A stretch of DNA of 64,000 bases, taken from contig NZ_WNKF01000015.1 in the NCBI RefSeq assembly GCF_010119225.1, positions 1 through 64,000 of the forward strand. Reading direction: 5' to 3'. The translations under genes and the position numbers were made by a program. This stretch comes from Cyclobacterium roseum. Lineage in GTDB: Bacteria; Bacteroidota; Bacteroidia; Cytophagales; Cyclobacteriaceae. The notes below the pieces were generated by a model. That model made no database searches, was not told the DNA's origin, and saw nothing but the letters and a program-made list of their open reading frames with translations. This document shows positions 43,874-53,707 of the stretch, piece by piece. The stretch's first letter is position 1. Each line of letters begins with the position of its first letter.

Positions 43874-45242
43874 ATTTCTCCAACCTTCTGTACAAAGAGG
43901 CTCGTGTCAACCCCAGTGCTTTTGCTGCTTTGGAAATGTTGCCGCCGTTTTTGTCTATGGCTTTCTGAATAAGGTTTTTTTCCACCTCGTCCAAATTGTA
44001 AGTGTTGCTGCTTACTTTATCATTGGATGGTTTGGCCGACAGAAAGAAAAAATCCCTGCTATCCAGCTCATCTCCTTCTGCCATGATGATGGCCCTTTCG
44101 ATGGCATGCTGCAGTTCCCGAATATTTCCCGGCCAACTATACCGTTGCAACAACTGCAGCGCATTTGGCTTTAGTCCTTTAAATTGTTTACGGTATTTTG
44201 CGGCGTACACGGTAAGAAAATGTGATGCCAGAATGGGAATGTCATCCTGCCTGTCACGAAGGGGGGGAAGGAAGATTTCTACCGTATTGATCCGATATAG
44301 CAGGTCTTGCCGAAAGGAATTTTCAAGGATCATGTCGTGCACCGGCATGTTGGTGGCGCAGATGAGTCGAATGTCTACCGGAATGGATTTATTGGTTCCG
44401 ATACGGGTAACTTCTCTTTTTTGCAATACGGTCAGCAGTTTGGATTGTAGGGGCATGCTGAGGTTTCCGATTTCATCCAGAAATAAGGTACCCTTATCCG
44501 CTATTTCGAACCTGCCGGCACGGTCTTCCTTTGCATCTGTGTACGCTCCTCGTTTGTGACCAAAAAGCTCACTTTCGAATAAACTTTCCGTAATAGCACC
44601 CATATCCACCCCAACGAAAATTTCATCTTTTCTTTCGGATCGATCATGGATGGCACGGGCGATCAACTCTTTTCCGGTCCCGTTTTCGCCAAGAATAAGA
44701 ATATTGGCATCGGTTCCAGCCACCTTTTCGATGATGGAAAACACGTTCTTCATCGAGGCACTTTGGCCAATGATCTCTGAAAAAGGTTTTTTTAGATCTG
44801 CCTGCAATTGCTTTTGCCGATTGGACAACTTATCTACCTGATTGTAGCTTTCTTTTAGCTTGACCGCCGTCGAAAGCGTGGCCAGTAATTTCTCGTTTTG
44901 CCAGGGCTTCAAGATAAAATCCGTCGCTCCCTCTTTTAACGCCTGCACCGCCATTTCCACATCTCCAAAAGCAGTGATCAGGATGACGACTGCCTTGGGA
45001 TCTATTTCTTTGATCTGTCGCAGCCAGTGAAACCCTTCTTTACCGGAAGTGGTGTCTTCCGTGAAATTCATATCCAGAAGAATGACGTCAAAACTCGTGT
45101 TATTGACTAAAAACGGAATTCTTCTGGGATCTTTTTCAATAAACACCTCTTTCGCATGCTTCTTTAGCAACATTTTAGCCGCGAATAACAGGTCCTCATT
45201 GTCATCCACTATCAAAATCTTCCCCAAATTCGTCTCTTCCAT
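43863..45242 (-). CDS. NtrC-family sigma-54-type response regulator
   Basis: The 459-residue protein has a receiver domain (KILIVDDNEDLL; phosphoacceptor Asp57 in VILLDMNF), an AAA+ domain (Walker A GENGTGKE, sigma-54 contact loop, TLFLDEIGN Walker B, and the arginine-finger block FRQDLLYRIN) and a C-terminal Fis helix-turn-helix (GGNISKAAKALGLTRASLYRRL). The sigma-54 loop at 232-237 reads GAYTDA in place of GAFTGA, a variant I recall as common in Bacteroidota. ATG at 45242 is chosen because it opens the receiver directly; an ATG at 45284 would add 14 residues. It is the first gene of the pair with the kinase. Confidence 0.92.
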   Translation of the reverse strand: MEETNLGKILIVDDNEDLLFAAKMLLKKHAKEVFIEKDPRRIPFLVNNTSFDVILLDMNFTEDTTSGKEGFHWLRQIKEIDPKAVVILITAFGDVEMAVQALKEGATDFILKPWQNEKLLATLSTAVKLKESYNQVDKLSNRQKQLQADLKKPFSEIIGQSASMKNVFSIIEKVAGTDANILILGENGTGKELIARAIHDRSERKDEIFVGVDMGAITESLFESELFGHKRGAYTDAKEDRAGRFEIADKGTLFLDEIGNLSMPLQSKLLTVLQKREVTRIGTNKSIPVDIRLICATNMPVHDMILENSFRQDLLYRINTVEIFLPPLRDRQDDIPILASHFLTVYAAKYRKQFKGLKPNALQLLQRYSWPGNIRELQHAIERAIIMAEGDELDSRDFFFLSAKPSNDKVSSNTYNLDEVEKNLIQKAIDKNGGNISKAAKALGLTRASLYRRLEKYGL

Positions 45243-45408
45243 TTTTTTAATTTTATCAATGCTTAAATAATGCCAGGTTTCCATCGGCTAATTTAACCAG
45301 AAAAAGCCAATTCTTGAATTTATTTGTTCGTAAATGGACATTTTAAGTACGCAATTGGACAAGTAGCGATTCCTTGTACAATGAATTTTAATAGCCTGAT
45401 AAAAATGT

Positions 45409-45416
45409 TACCTTTG
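45409..45416 (+). promoter_or_regulatory. Bacteroidota -7 element upstream of the FKBP gene
   Basis: TACCTTTG fits TAnnTTTG exactly and is 26 bp before the ATG at 45443. A clear -33 TTTG is lacking. Confidence 0.45.
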
Positions 45417-45442
45417 TTGTTTAAACAAACAAATACAAACTT

Positions 45443-45871
45443 ATGTCTGTAGCAACTAAAGGAAATACCGTAAAGGTACACTACACAGGAAAACTAAAAG
45501 ACGGAACTATATTTGACTCTTCTCAAGATCGTGAACCGTTGGAATTCATCTTGGGAGATGGGAAAATGATCAAAGGATTTGATGTTGCCGTTGAGGGCAT
45601 GCAAGTTGGAGATGATAAAAGTGTTACCATTCCTTCTGAGGAAGCTTACGGCCAGAAAAGAGAAGATATGATGCTGGATGTTCCTTTGGAGCAGGTTCCT
45701 GCCGAAATTAAGCCTGAAGTAGGAATGGATCTTTCCATCCAAAATCAACAAGGACAACCAACTCCGGTAAAGGTAGTCCATGTCGATGAAGCTAAAATCA
45801 CGCTTGATGCCAATCACCCGCTTGCTGGAGAAGATCTGGTTTTCGATATCAAATTGGTAGAAGTAAAGTAA
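45443..45871 (+). CDS. FKBP-type peptidyl-prolyl isomerase (SlyD-like)
   Basis: The 142-residue cytosolic protein contains the FKBP N-terminal strand NTVKVHYTGKLKDGTIFDSS, EFILGDGKMIKGFDVAVEGM, and a SlyD-type insert-in-flap region (about 70-120: EEAYGQKREDMMLDVPLEQVP and the VDANHPLAGEDLVF equivalent LDANHPLAGEDLVF). It catalyses prolyl isomerisation and has chaperone activity in SlyD. The histidine-rich metal-binding tail of E. coli SlyD is missing. A strong terminator follows. Confidence 0.93.
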   Translation: MSVATKGNTVKVHYTGKLKDGTIFDSSQDREPLEFILGDGKMIKGFDVAVEGMQVGDDKSVTIPSEEAYGQKREDMMLDVPLEQVPAEIKPEVGMDLSIQNQQGQPTPVKVVHVDEAKITLDANHPLAGEDLVFDIKLVEVK

Positions 45872-45893
45872 TCGTTATTTAAAGCCGGTTAAG

Positions 45894-45923
45894 AAAAAAG
45901 GGAGCGTTTGGCTCCCTTTTTTT
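45894..45923 (+). terminator. Strong bidirectional terminator
   Basis: AAAAAAGGGAGC-GTTTG-GCTCCCTTTTTT forms a 12 bp perfect stem with A- and T-runs on both sides, between the FKBP gene and the convergent gene at 45922. Confidence 0.9.
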
Positions 45924-46356
45924 ATTCGTCAAGATTCACGTTTCTTTCCATGCTTCCGGGTGGGTTGGCATACACACTTTTGGTCTTATTATACTTTGCA
46001 TTGCCCACTTCTACCACAAACAGTTTGCTGTTTAAATGGGTAAAATCATAGTTTTTTTGCATACCGTCTGTAGGATTTAGTTGGTCGTGCAAAATCAAAT
46101 TCCCTAAAATATCGTATATTTTTACATCCGTCAGTTGTTTTCTCGGCTTTTCCAAAACCAACTTGAATCGCTTATTCCCCAGGGATTGAAGGTTAAAGTT
46201 TACCGGAGCAGAACCCAAGTCTGAGGGAAATGATATTTCAGTTTCAATCAGTTGCCTGACATTCTGTGCACCTACAAAGAATGTACTTGCACCATAAAAA
46301 GCTAACAAAAGGAATACTAAGGGTATGTATTTTTTCGTAATTTTATCTCCATCCAT
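45922..46356 (-). CDS. Secreted protein of unknown function, sorting-domain-like end
   Basis: The 144-residue product has an N-terminal basic stretch and membrane helix/signal peptide (about residues 9-30) and a beta-rich remainder. KVVLEKPRKQLTDVKIYDILGN-type sequence around residues 70-95 (LVLEKPRKQLTDVKIYDILGNLILH) resembles the strand pattern of type IX secretion C-terminal domains, but the final strand is not typical and the protein is too short to be a normal cargo. I do not recognise a family. It ends inside the terminator at 45894-45923, convergent with the FKBP gene; upstream sequence to 46515 is very AT-rich. Confidence 0.6.
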   Translation of the reverse strand: MDGDKITKKYIPLVFLLLAFYGASTFFVGAQNVRQLIETEISFPSDLGSAPVNFNLQSLGNKRFKLVLEKPRKQLTDVKIYDILGNLILHDQLNPTDGMQKNYDFTHLNSKLFVVEVGNAKYNKTKSVYANPPGSMERNVNLDE

Positions 46357-46515
46357 TAACGCACAAATTGCAAAAATTGAACCGAAAAATTTTAATTTTT
46401 CACCTATAATTAATATTAATTAACAAATTTATAATTTATTAATTAATTTTTTGTCCCGATAGATATACAATATGAGCGGTTTTATGTAAGTGGTGCTGCC
46501 CGGTTAAGTATGGAT

Positions 46516-47349
46516 TCAAAAAGCCTCCGGGCGGTTGAATGCCCGTAAGATATGAGTATCCAATAAAATCACTTTATTCGTTGTTAATGCCAACGCCTTA
46601 ATTTCCGGTAAATCGGGCAAACGAAGTTGGGTACTCACATCCGATAGAAAGTTGGTTTTAAGCAAGTAATCACCCTCCAGGTAGTAGATAAACTCCTGAT
46701 CAATAAAGGCCGGAACCTCTCCGGGAATGTGTATTTTTTTAATAAAATTTGCCTGATTATCAAAAAGATATATCCCCTCCGTCGCTATTTGTAGAAACAA
46801 TAAATTTTTTCTTTCCTGTATCTGCAGGATTTCCAAACTACTATGAGGAAGTAATGCCATTAGGGGTTGTTGCTGTACCAGGTTACCGGAAGACAGGTCG
46901 ATTTTTTTAAGCCTCAAGTCGGTCTCGTCGTACAGCCAAAGCCCATGATTATTTCCCTGGCTAGCATGACTGATATAACCCGTAATACCCAGGTCGGCCA
47001 TTGTACTCCTATTGATTGGGTTTAGAAAACGATCGAGGATTTCAATTTGCTGCTGGCTTGCCGAAAACAAGAAAATGGATACCGTCCAAAACGCATCCAA
47101 TTGGCTCAATGGCGCGCTGAACGCGGGAGCATAAATATTCAGCGAATCACCCTGTTCGCTAAATTGTCTTAAGTAGCCGTTTTGGTCACTTACGAAAATA
47201 TTTCCTCTCCGGTCAACGGATAACTTGTCTGCTTGCTGCAACTCCAGCGTCCAGGCCGTTTCGGATAGTTGCTGCACGTGGCCGGGGAAGCTTATGCCCA
47301 AGCTGAAAGCCTGAATCAAGAGAATAGTTTTAATCAGATTTAATCGCAT
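46516..47349 (-). CDS. Hypothetical secreted beta-propeller-like protein
   Basis: The product (277 residues from the ATG at 47349; ATGs at 47355 and 47397 are in frame) has a signal-peptide-like N-terminus (RLNLIKTILLIQAFSLGISF) and repeated short blades such as DKLSVDRRGNIFVSDQNGYLRQF and LEILQIQERKNLLFLQIATEGIYLFDNQ, suggesting a small NHL- or propeller-type structure. No enzyme motif is visible. It overlaps the 3' end of lpxH by 20 bp, so it is probably co-expressed with it. Confidence 0.65.
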   Translation of the reverse strand: MRLNLIKTILLIQAFSLGISFPGHVQQLSETAWTLELQQADKLSVDRRGNIFVSDQNGYLRQFSEQGDSLNIYAPAFSAPLSQLDAFWTVSIFLFSASQQQIEILDRFLNPINRSTMADLGITGYISHASQGNNHGLWLYDETDLRLKKIDLSSGNLVQQQPLMALLPHSSLEILQIQERKNLLFLQIATEGIYLFDNQANFIKKIHIPGEVPAFIDQEFIYYLEGDYLLKTNFLSDVSTQLRLPDLPEIKALALTTNKVILLDTHILRAFNRPEAF

Positions 47350-48115
47350 ATCCATTGTACGATTTGAGTTGAAAAAACCATCCGTCAAATTCGCCATAGT
47401 GGGATTGATTGACCCATTCCCCTAAATTGAAATAGGTGGAATTTCCATGAAGGGGCAGGTTTAACGGTAAGTGCCGGTGGCCGAAAACATAATAATCAAA
47501 ATGCATCTTTTTTTCAATTTCCAGGCAATATTGGTAAAGCCACTCGTTGTCTTTTCCCTTAAATTCCCCCTCTTGTTTCTGATCATTGGTTAGCCGGCTG
47601 TTTTTTGACCAGGAATGGGCGATAGCCATGCCAATGTCCGGATGAATCCACTTGAATAGCCATTGGCAGTATTTGCTTGTAAAAATCCGTTTTAAGATCT
47701 TGTATTTTCGGTCTCCCGGACCCAGCCCGTCTCCATGGCCTACCAAAAACTTTTTCTGGTTAATTTCCATTTCCAGGGGATGGTGAAATACCGGGATTTC
47801 GAGTTCCTCTGTAAAATAATCCCGCATCCACAGGTCATGATTGCCAGTAAAGAAAAAAAGCGGAATGCCATCGGCCCGCATGGAAGTTATTTTAGAAATA
47901 AAACGGACAAACCCTTTCGGAATAACTTTTTCATATTCAAACCAAAAATCAAAAATATCTCCTAAAAAGAATACCGCGGCGGCATCTTTTTCAATTTCTC
48001 CCAGCCACTTGATGATTTTTTGTTCCCGCTCCCTGCTCGATTTCAAGTCCGGAGTTCCCAGATGAAAGTCAGAAACAAAATATACTTTTTGCTGATCTTT
48101 TAACCGGATCTTCAT
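47330..48115 (-). CDS. lpxH: UDP-2,3-diacylglucosamine diphosphatase
   Basis: This metallophosphoesterase removes UMP from UDP-2,3-diacylglucosamine in lipid A synthesis. It carries VYFVSDFHLG, FLGDIFDFWFEY, FFTGNHDLWM, LVGHGDGLGPGDRKYK and YVFGHRHLPL, the last three being close to bacterial LpxH. The ATG at 48115 opens directly into the first strand; ATGs at 48154 and 48184 are in frame but less likely. The propeller-like gene begins inside its end. ftsH lies upstream on the same strand after a hairpin. Confidence 0.88.
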   Translation of the reverse strand: MKIRLKDQQKVYFVSDFHLGTPDLKSSREREQKIIKWLGEIEKDAAAVFFLGDIFDFWFEYEKVIPKGFVRFISKITSMRADGIPLFFFTGNHDLWMRDYFTEELEIPVFHHPLEMEINQKKFLVGHGDGLGPGDRKYKILKRIFTSKYCQWLFKWIHPDIGMAIAHSWSKNSRLTNDQKQEGEFKGKDNEWLYQYCLEIEKKMHFDYYVFGHRHLPLNLPLHGNSTYFNLGEWVNQSHYGEFDGWFFQLKSYNGYAIKSD

Positions 48116-48330
48116 TTTGCCAGGGAGAGAGGTATTGGTTCCGGACACGGACATAATTGTTCTCAATTTTCTAAAAAGAGTCATACCGGGAAAATCATAC
48201 CGACCGGCATTGACCTATCAATGACTTTAACACTATAAATATAGCGGAATAAAAACGAATCACTAAAGCAAAGCCTTGCCCATCGGCTTGATTTTTTATC
48301 TCCTGTTCCTGAGAGCTATTAAAATAATGA

Positions 48331-48373
48331 ATTCCGGTAAAAAAGTGGCTTAGCCTCTCCTTTTTACCGGAAT
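48331..48373 (-). terminator. Hairpin downstream of ftsH
   Basis: ATTCCGGTAAAAA (48331-48343) and TTTTTACCGGAAT (48361-48373) form a perfect 13 bp stem with a 17-base loop, 24 bp after the ftsH stop. The T-tract after it on the minus strand is short and interrupted, so termination may be partial. Confidence 0.6.
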
Positions 48374-48396
48374 CATCAATTAGAATAACAAGGAAA

Positions 48397-50445
48397 TCAA
48401 TCCCTATTTTCGATTACGTCTTCCTTCGTCTCTTCCTGCTCTCCAGAGGCATCTTCCTTTTTGGGTTCGATTGTTTCTATTTTCTTACCATCTACCACCT
48501 TTGTAAATTTTTCATACGTGGTTTCCTTATCAAAAGGCCTCTTTCCGATGAGGTTCTCCAGGTCTGACTGAAACAATATTTCCTTTTCAAGCAACTTCTG
48601 GGCAATTATCTCAAGTTCCTTTTTTCGCTCCTTAAGTAAGGTGATTGTTTTTACGTAAGAAAACTCAATTAACTTCCGGACCTCTTCATCGATGGTTTGA
48701 GCAGTATTTTCAGAATAGGGCTTATCTAATTTGTACTCGCTTCCCTTGCTGTCATAAAAGGAAACATTTCCTATTTTTTCATTCATCCCGTAGATGGACA
48801 CGATGGAATATGCCATTTTGGTTATCCTTTCCAAATCGCTCAAAGCTCCGGTGGATATTTTTCCGAATATGATTTCCTCGGCAGCACGGCCGCCGAGTGC
48901 CATGCACATCTCGTCGATCAATTGCTCGGTTTGGTAAAGGAATTGTTCTTTGGGCAGGTATTGGGCGTATCCCAACGCAGCAATTCCTCTTGGGACAATA
49001 CTGACTTTTACCAAAGGATCTGCATGCTCTAAAAACCAGCCAGCCACTGCATGGCCCGCCTCATGGTAGGCAACAATTTTCTTTTCCTCTGGAGAAATGA
49101 TTTTGTTTTTCTTCTCAAGACCTCCTATGACCCGATCCACGGCATCCTGAAAATCCTGCATATCGACCGCCTCTTTATTTCTTCTGGCAGCAATCAACGC
49201 CGCTTCATTACAAACGTTGGCTATTTCAGCACCTGCGAATCCCGGGGTTTGAGCAGCCAGTTTTTTCGGTTCCACATCATCAGCTGTCTTAATAGGCTCC
49301 AGATGGACTTTGAAAATGGCTTCTCTACCGACCATATCCGGCTTGTCTATACTAATTTGACGATCAAAACGACCCGCTCTAAGAAGTGCACTGTCCAATA
49401 CATCCGGCCGGTTAGTCGCTGCTAAAACGATCACTCCTGAGTCCGTTCCGAAGCCATCCATTTCCACCAATAAGGAGTTCAGGGTATTCTCCCTTTCATC
49501 ATTGGATCCTGGCATCTGTCCTTTGCCTCTTGAACGACCGATTGCATCTATTTCATCTATAAATATAATACAAGGAGCTTTTTCTTTTGCCTGCTTAAAA
49601 AGGTCACGGACTCTAGCCGCTCCTACTCCCACAAACATTTCTACAAAATCAGAACCTGACAAAGTAAAGAATGGGACCCCTGCTTCACCGGCAACGGCTT
49701 TGGCCAATAACGTTTTACCGGTACCGGGAGGGCCAATTAATAAGGCTCCTTTGGGAATTTTGCCTCCCAACTTGGTGAATTTACCCGGCGTTTTAAGAAA
49801 TTCTACAATTTCTTCTACTTCTTCTTTGGCTTCGTCCAAGCCTGCCACGTTGTCAAAAGTGATCTTGACCTTATTTTCAGCGTCAAATAACTGGGCCTTG
49901 GATTTCCCCACATTGAAGATCTGACCTCCGGGCCCACTCGGTCCCGACATCCGGCGCATCATCATCCAAAAAAGGAAAAAGATTAATATCAAAAAGCCGA
50001 AGCTGGAAATCCAATTACCCCAACTCTCCTCTTCTTTGGCAGAATAACCTATGCGTTCTTCCTCAGGCAACTGTTCTTCCAAACGGGTATAGCTTTCAAT
50101 AAAATTGTCTACAGAAGCAATGTTGATCCGATAGTGAGGTCCGGTAGGATTATAGAATCTGTTCTGGGCCTCCAATTCATCTTTATAACGTTGATTTTCC
50201 AATGCGGCCTCCCGTAGCGAAACTTCTACGTAGTTCTGGTTGTAGATCACGGTTACTTTCTGAACATCGTTACTTAGCACCATGTCTTCAAAACGCTTCA
50301 TCGTGATTTCCAGGGTGGCCGAATTCTGATTGAACCAAGTCACGCCTATCAAAACAATTACCGCGGTAATTATCAACCAGAGTTGAAAATTGGGCTTTTG
50401 AGGTGGCTTTGGAACAAACTTTTTAGATTTATTTTTATCACTCAT
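48397..50445 (-). CDS. ftsH: ATP-dependent zinc metalloprotease FtsH
   Basis: The 682-residue membrane-bound AAA+ protease degrades misfolded membrane proteins and regulators such as LpxC. Two membrane helices (about 21-38 and 145-165) flank a small extracytoplasmic domain; Walker A GPPGTGKT is at 238-245, Walker [12 protein letters not shown] follows, then the second region of homology, and the zinc-binding HEAGH is at 461-465. The C-terminal 40 residues are charged (glutamate/lysine-rich). It lies 70 bp after rsfS and is probably co-transcribed with it. Confidence 0.97.
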   Translation of the reverse strand: MSDKNKSKKFVPKPPQKPNFQLWLIITAVIVLIGVTWFNQNSATLEITMKRFEDMVLSNDVQKVTVIYNQNYVEVSLREAALENQRYKDELEAQNRFYNPTGPHYRINIASVDNFIESYTRLEEQLPEEERIGYSAKEEESWGNWISSFGFLILIFFLFWMMMRRMSGPSGPGGQIFNVGKSKAQLFDAENKVKITFDNVAGLDEAKEEVEEIVEFLKTPGKFTKLGGKIPKGALLIGPPGTGKTLLAKAVAGEAGVPFFTLSGSDFVEMFVGVGAARVRDLFKQAKEKAPCIIFIDEIDAIGRSRGKGQMPGSNDERENTLNSLLVEMDGFGTDSGVIVLAATNRPDVLDSALLRAGRFDRQISIDKPDMVGREAIFKVHLEPIKTADDVEPKKLAAQTPGFAGAEIANVCNEAALIAARRNKEAVDMQDFQDAVDRVIGGLEKKNKIISPEEKKIVAYHEAGHAVAGWFLEHADPLVKVSIVPRGIAALGYAQYLPKEQFLYQTEQLIDEMCMALGGRAAEEIIFGKISTGALSDLERITKMAYSIVSIYGMNEKIGNVSFYDSKGSEYKLDKPYSENTAQTIDEEVRKLIEFSYVKTITLLKERKKELEIIAQKLLEKEILFQSDLENLIGKRPFDKETTYEKFTKVVDGKKIETIEPKKEDASGEQEETKEDVIENRD

Positions 50446-50515
50446 GTTGATTTTTTTATTACTATAAACTTTTTGTACAACGAAATAAAAAAATGAAAGT
50501 TTAAATCCATCGGAT

Positions 50516-50869
50516 TTAGTGACTGTTTATTTTGGTCACCTTGGCATCTCCCCAAAGCTCTTCCAACTGATAAAATTCTCTTTTCTCTTTCAGGAATATG
50601 TGCACGACCACATTAACATAGTCCATTAAGACCCATTGCCGGTTATTTTTACCCTCACTTTTCCAGGGTTTTTCACGGTTGGTTTTGTAAACTTCTTCTT
50701 CCACGGAATTGGAAATACCTTCAATCTGAGTGTCAGAGGTACCCGAACAAATCACAAAAAAGTCAGTTATCGTGCTGTTGATGTCTCGTAAATCCATTAC
50801 CACTATCTCGGAAGCTTTTTTATCTTCCATTCCTTTCACTATCACTTTGCTCAACTCCTCTGCCGTCAT
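50516..50869 (-). CDS. rsfS: Ribosomal silencing factor RsfS
   Basis: The 117-residue protein of the Iojap/RsfS family binds ribosomal protein uL14 and blocks subunit joining under starvation. [23 protein letters not shown] and the C-terminal [31 protein letters not shown] are the classic family blocks. It begins a minus-strand pair with ftsH, an arrangement I recall as common in Bacteroidota, and is divergent from birA. Confidence 0.95.
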   Translation of the reverse strand: MTAEELSKVIVKGMEDKKASEIVVMDLRDINSTITDFFVICSGTSDTQIEGISNSVEEEVYKTNREKPWKSEGKNNRQWVLMDYVNVVVHIFLKEKREFYQLEELWGDAKVTKINSH

Positions 50870-50967
50870 ATATTTTTTCTGGTATTTTTTTTAGTAATCT
50901 CCATTTTTTGGCTAATTTCAATGCAATTTTAAATATCCTGATTATGCAATAAAATAACTAATTATAA

Positions 50968-51723
50968 ATGCATAAAATCCTTGCCAATACGGTATTTTTG
51001 GGAAAAGATTTGCAAATACTGACAGACTGTCACTCTACGAATGATTTAGCCGTCTCCCGGCTCCGGTCTGGAATGGCAGCAGAAGGTACCGTCATCCTCA
51101 CCCATCATCAAACGCAGGGGAGAGGACAAAGAACGAATACCTGGCATGCCAAACCCGGGTTGAACCTCACGTTTTCCATGATTTTCAAACCGGATTTTCT
51201 CAAGGTAGATCAGCAATTTGTTCTCAATATGGCCATTGCCCTTGGAGTGCAAAAGGAACTCTGCCGTTTGGTTTCCGGAATTACCATCAAATGGCCCAAT
51301 GATTTTCTCTCCCCGGAAGGAAAGAAAATTGGCGGAATGCTGATCGAAAACACCCTGTCTGCCAACCGGATAGCTGCTTCGGTGGCTGGGATAGGAATTA
51401 ATGTAAATCAACATGAGTTTCCGGTTCCGATGGCGACATCCCTTGCCAACCTCACCAACAAATCCTATTCATTGGAACAGTTGCTCGAATGTTTGCTGAT
51501 TTCGGTGGAACGCTATTACCTGCGGTTAAAAGCCGGTGATCAGGAAGCGATCCACAAAGAATACCTTAGTCAGTTACACCGCTTTGGAACCTGGGCGAGT
51601 TATGAAGATGAGCAGGTATTTACTGGTAAAATAGTTGGGGTCGGTAAGCACGGACACCTAAAAATCAAGAAACAAAATGGAACGACATCCAGTTATGATT
51701 TAAAACAAATCCGATTCATTTAA
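50968..51723 (+). CDS. birA: Biotin--[acetyl-CoA-carboxylase] ligase (monofunctional)
   Basis: The 251-residue enzyme forms biotinyl-AMP and biotinylates carboxylase carrier domains. The [21 protein letters not shown] block (GRGRx4W-type) near residue 49 binds biotinyl-AMP, and [21 protein letters not shown] carries the catalytic lysine. The N-terminal DNA-binding domain of E. coli BirA is absent, so it does not repress biotin genes itself. A short SH3-like C-terminal domain follows. Confidence 0.93.
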   Translation: MHKILANTVFLGKDLQILTDCHSTNDLAVSRLRSGMAAEGTVILTHHQTQGRGQRTNTWHAKPGLNLTFSMIFKPDFLKVDQQFVLNMAIALGVQKELCRLVSGITIKWPNDFLSPEGKKIGGMLIENTLSANRIAASVAGIGINVNQHEFPVPMATSLANLTNKSYSLEQLLECLLISVERYYLRLKAGDQEAIHKEYLSQLHRFGTWASYEDEQVFTGKIVGVGKHGHLKIKKQNGTTSSYDLKQIRFI

Positions 51724-51755
51724 TTACCCTATTTTCTTTTGTGTCCTCGAATACT

Positions 51756-51763
51756 TAAATTTG
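51756..51763 (+). promoter_or_regulatory. Bacteroidota -7 element upstream of ahcY
   Basis: TAAATTTG fits TAnnTTTG exactly, 33 bp before the ATG at 51797. T-rich sequence at 51731-51741 covers the expected -33 region. Confidence 0.45.
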
Positions 51764-51796
51764 CTAAAATTTAATTTAAACCATAGTAAAATAAAC

Positions 51797-53116
51797 ATGT
51801 CTACAACCAAATCTCAAAAATATACCCAATACAAAGTCAAGGATATCTCGCTTGCTGCATATGGAAGAAAGGAAATCAGGCTGGCGGAAAGTGAAATGCC
51901 CGGACTGATGGCATTGAGAGAAGAGTATGGTGCTTCTCAGCCCCTTAAAGGGGCACGGATTGCCGGATGCCTTCACATGACCATACAGACAGCGGTACTG
52001 ATAGAGACCTTGGTTGCACTTGGGGCGGAGGTAACCTGGTCCTCCTGTAACATATTTTCCACACAGGATCACGCAGCCGCTGCCATAGCAGAAGCGGGAA
52101 TAAGTGTTTATGCCTGGAAAGGCCTTTCTGCCGAGGATTTTGATTGGTGTATCGAACAAACCTTATTTTTTGGAGAAGATCGCAAACCCTTAAACATGAT
52201 TTTGGATGATGGGGGAGATCTGACGAATATGGTTTTGGATAATTACCCTGAGTTAGTTTCCGGAATCAAAGGGCTGTCGGAAGAAACAACTACTGGCGTT
52301 CACCGACTCTACGAACGAATGAAAAATGGAACGTTAACCATTCCAGCGATTAATGTAAACGATTCGGTTACCAAATCGAAATTTGATAACAAATACGGCT
52401 GTAAGGAATCGCTGGTAGATGCCATCCGAAGAGCTACTGATATCATGATGGCGGGAAAAGTAGCGGCAGTAGCCGGTTATGGTGATGTTGGAAAAGGTTC
52501 GGCTGCCTCATTGAGAGGTGCTGGCGCACGGGTGATCGTATCGGAAATTGATCCGATTTGTGCCCTGCAAGCAGCCATGGATGGGTTTGAAGTTAAAAAA
52601 ATGATGGATGCGGTAAAAGAGGCCGATATCGTCGTAACCGCGACTGGTAATAAAGACATCATTGGCGAGGCACATTTCAAAGCATTGAAGGATAAAGCGA
52701 TTGTTTGCAATATCGGCCATTTCGACAATGAAATAGACATGGCCTGGTTGAATGGGAATTATGGGCATACCAAGGACGAAATCAAACCTCAGGTAGATCT
52801 TTACCACTTGGATGGCAAGGATATCATCCTATTGGCGGAAGGCAGGTTGGTGAATTTGGGCTGTGCCACGGGACATCCTTCATTTGTTATGTCTAATTCC
52901 TTCACCAACCAAACGCTGGCGCAAATGGAACTTTGGAACAATACGGATCAATACGAAGCGGGTGTGTACATGCTACCCAAACATCTGGACGAAAAAGTAG
53001 CTGCCTTGCATTTGAAAAAGTTGGGTGTCGAGCTAGACGAGTTGACGGGTGACCAAGCATCATATATAGGTGTAAATCAACAGGGACCCTTCAAACCCGA
53101 CTATTACCGGTATTAA
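51797..53116 (+). CDS. ahcY: S-adenosylhomocysteine hydrolase
   Basis: The 439-residue NAD-dependent enzyme splits S-adenosylhomocysteine into adenosine and homocysteine, sustaining the methyl cycle. [17 protein letters not shown] and [16 protein letters not shown] form the substrate site, [12 protein letters not shown] binds NAD, and the C-terminus ends in the typical [17 protein letters not shown]...PDYYRY. ATG at 51797 is used; an in-frame upstream start would add 12 residues. A strong terminator follows. Confidence 0.97.
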   Translation: MSTTKSQKYTQYKVKDISLAAYGRKEIRLAESEMPGLMALREEYGASQPLKGARIAGCLHMTIQTAVLIETLVALGAEVTWSSCNIFSTQDHAAAAIAEAGISVYAWKGLSAEDFDWCIEQTLFFGEDRKPLNMILDDGGDLTNMVLDNYPELVSGIKGLSEETTTGVHRLYERMKNGTLTIPAINVNDSVTKSKFDNKYGCKESLVDAIRRATDIMMAGKVAAVAGYGDVGKGSAASLRGAGARVIVSEIDPICALQAAMDGFEVKKMMDAVKEADIVVTATGNKDIIGEAHFKALKDKAIVCNIGHFDNEIDMAWLNGNYGHTKDEIKPQVDLYHLDGKDIILLAEGRLVNLGCATGHPSFVMSNSFTNQTLAQMELWNNTDQYEAGVYMLPKHLDEKVAALHLKKLGVELDELTGDQASYIGVNQQGPFKPDYYRY

Positions 53117-53141
53117 TCAGTCCTTTAGAATAGCAAAAGGT

Positions 53142-53172
53142 AAAGCCCGGACGTTGTGTCCGGGCTTTTTTA
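53142..53172 (+). terminator. Terminator after ahcY
   Basis: AAAGCCCGGAC-GTTGT-GTCCGGGCTTT forms an 11 bp perfect stem followed by Ts. Confidence 0.9.
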
Positions 53173-53308
53173 TTGCGTTGGAATGCATTGAATACCCCTA
53201 TCTGAAAGATCCAAAAGGTTAAAATTTTTGTAAAGTGAGCGCATATAGGCAGGTAAAGACTTGGTGCGAAAGCTTGTAACGATTAATTTTAGAGTATAAT
53301 CCAATTTG

Positions 53309-53707
53309 ATGAAGACACTTTCTTTTGTATTTATACGGTTAGGTATTGGAATTAGCATGTTTGGTCATGGCCTGGTAAGGATTCCCAAACTCAACGAATT
53401 TAGTAGCGGGATGGTAAGCCGTTTTAGCGAATCTTTCTTACCCGGCCAAGTGGTACTACCATTTAGTCTGATTTTACCGTTTCTGGAGTTGTTAATAGGA
53501 CTCTTGCTAATCCTTGGGTGGAAAACCCGACTTACGGGAATTTCCGGAGCCATATTGATGCTCTTCCTGATGTTCGGAACCTCCATGATAGAAAACTGGG
53601 GGGCGCTGCCCTCGCAGATGATTCATTTATTATTTTTCGTTTTGGTATACGAGTTTCATCAGGTAAATACGTTGGCTCTAGACCGAATTAATGCTCCATC
53701 TAATTAA
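53309..53707 (+). CDS. DoxX-family membrane protein
   Basis: The 132-residue protein has four membrane helices and the DoxX features GIGISMFGHGLVRIPKLNEF in the first helix and LPFLELLIGLLLILGWKTRLTGI in the second and third. DoxX-like proteins are diverse and mostly uncharacterised, sometimes tied to sulfur or redox metabolism. The stop codon is directly followed by the ATG of a Crp/Fnr regulator, so the two are cotranslated. Confidence 0.83.
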   Translation: MKTLSFVFIRLGIGISMFGHGLVRIPKLNEFSSGMVSRFSESFLPGQVVLPFSLILPFLELLIGLLLILGWKTRLTGISGAILMLFLMFGTSMIENWGALPSQMIHLLFFVLVYEFHQVNTLALDRINAPSN

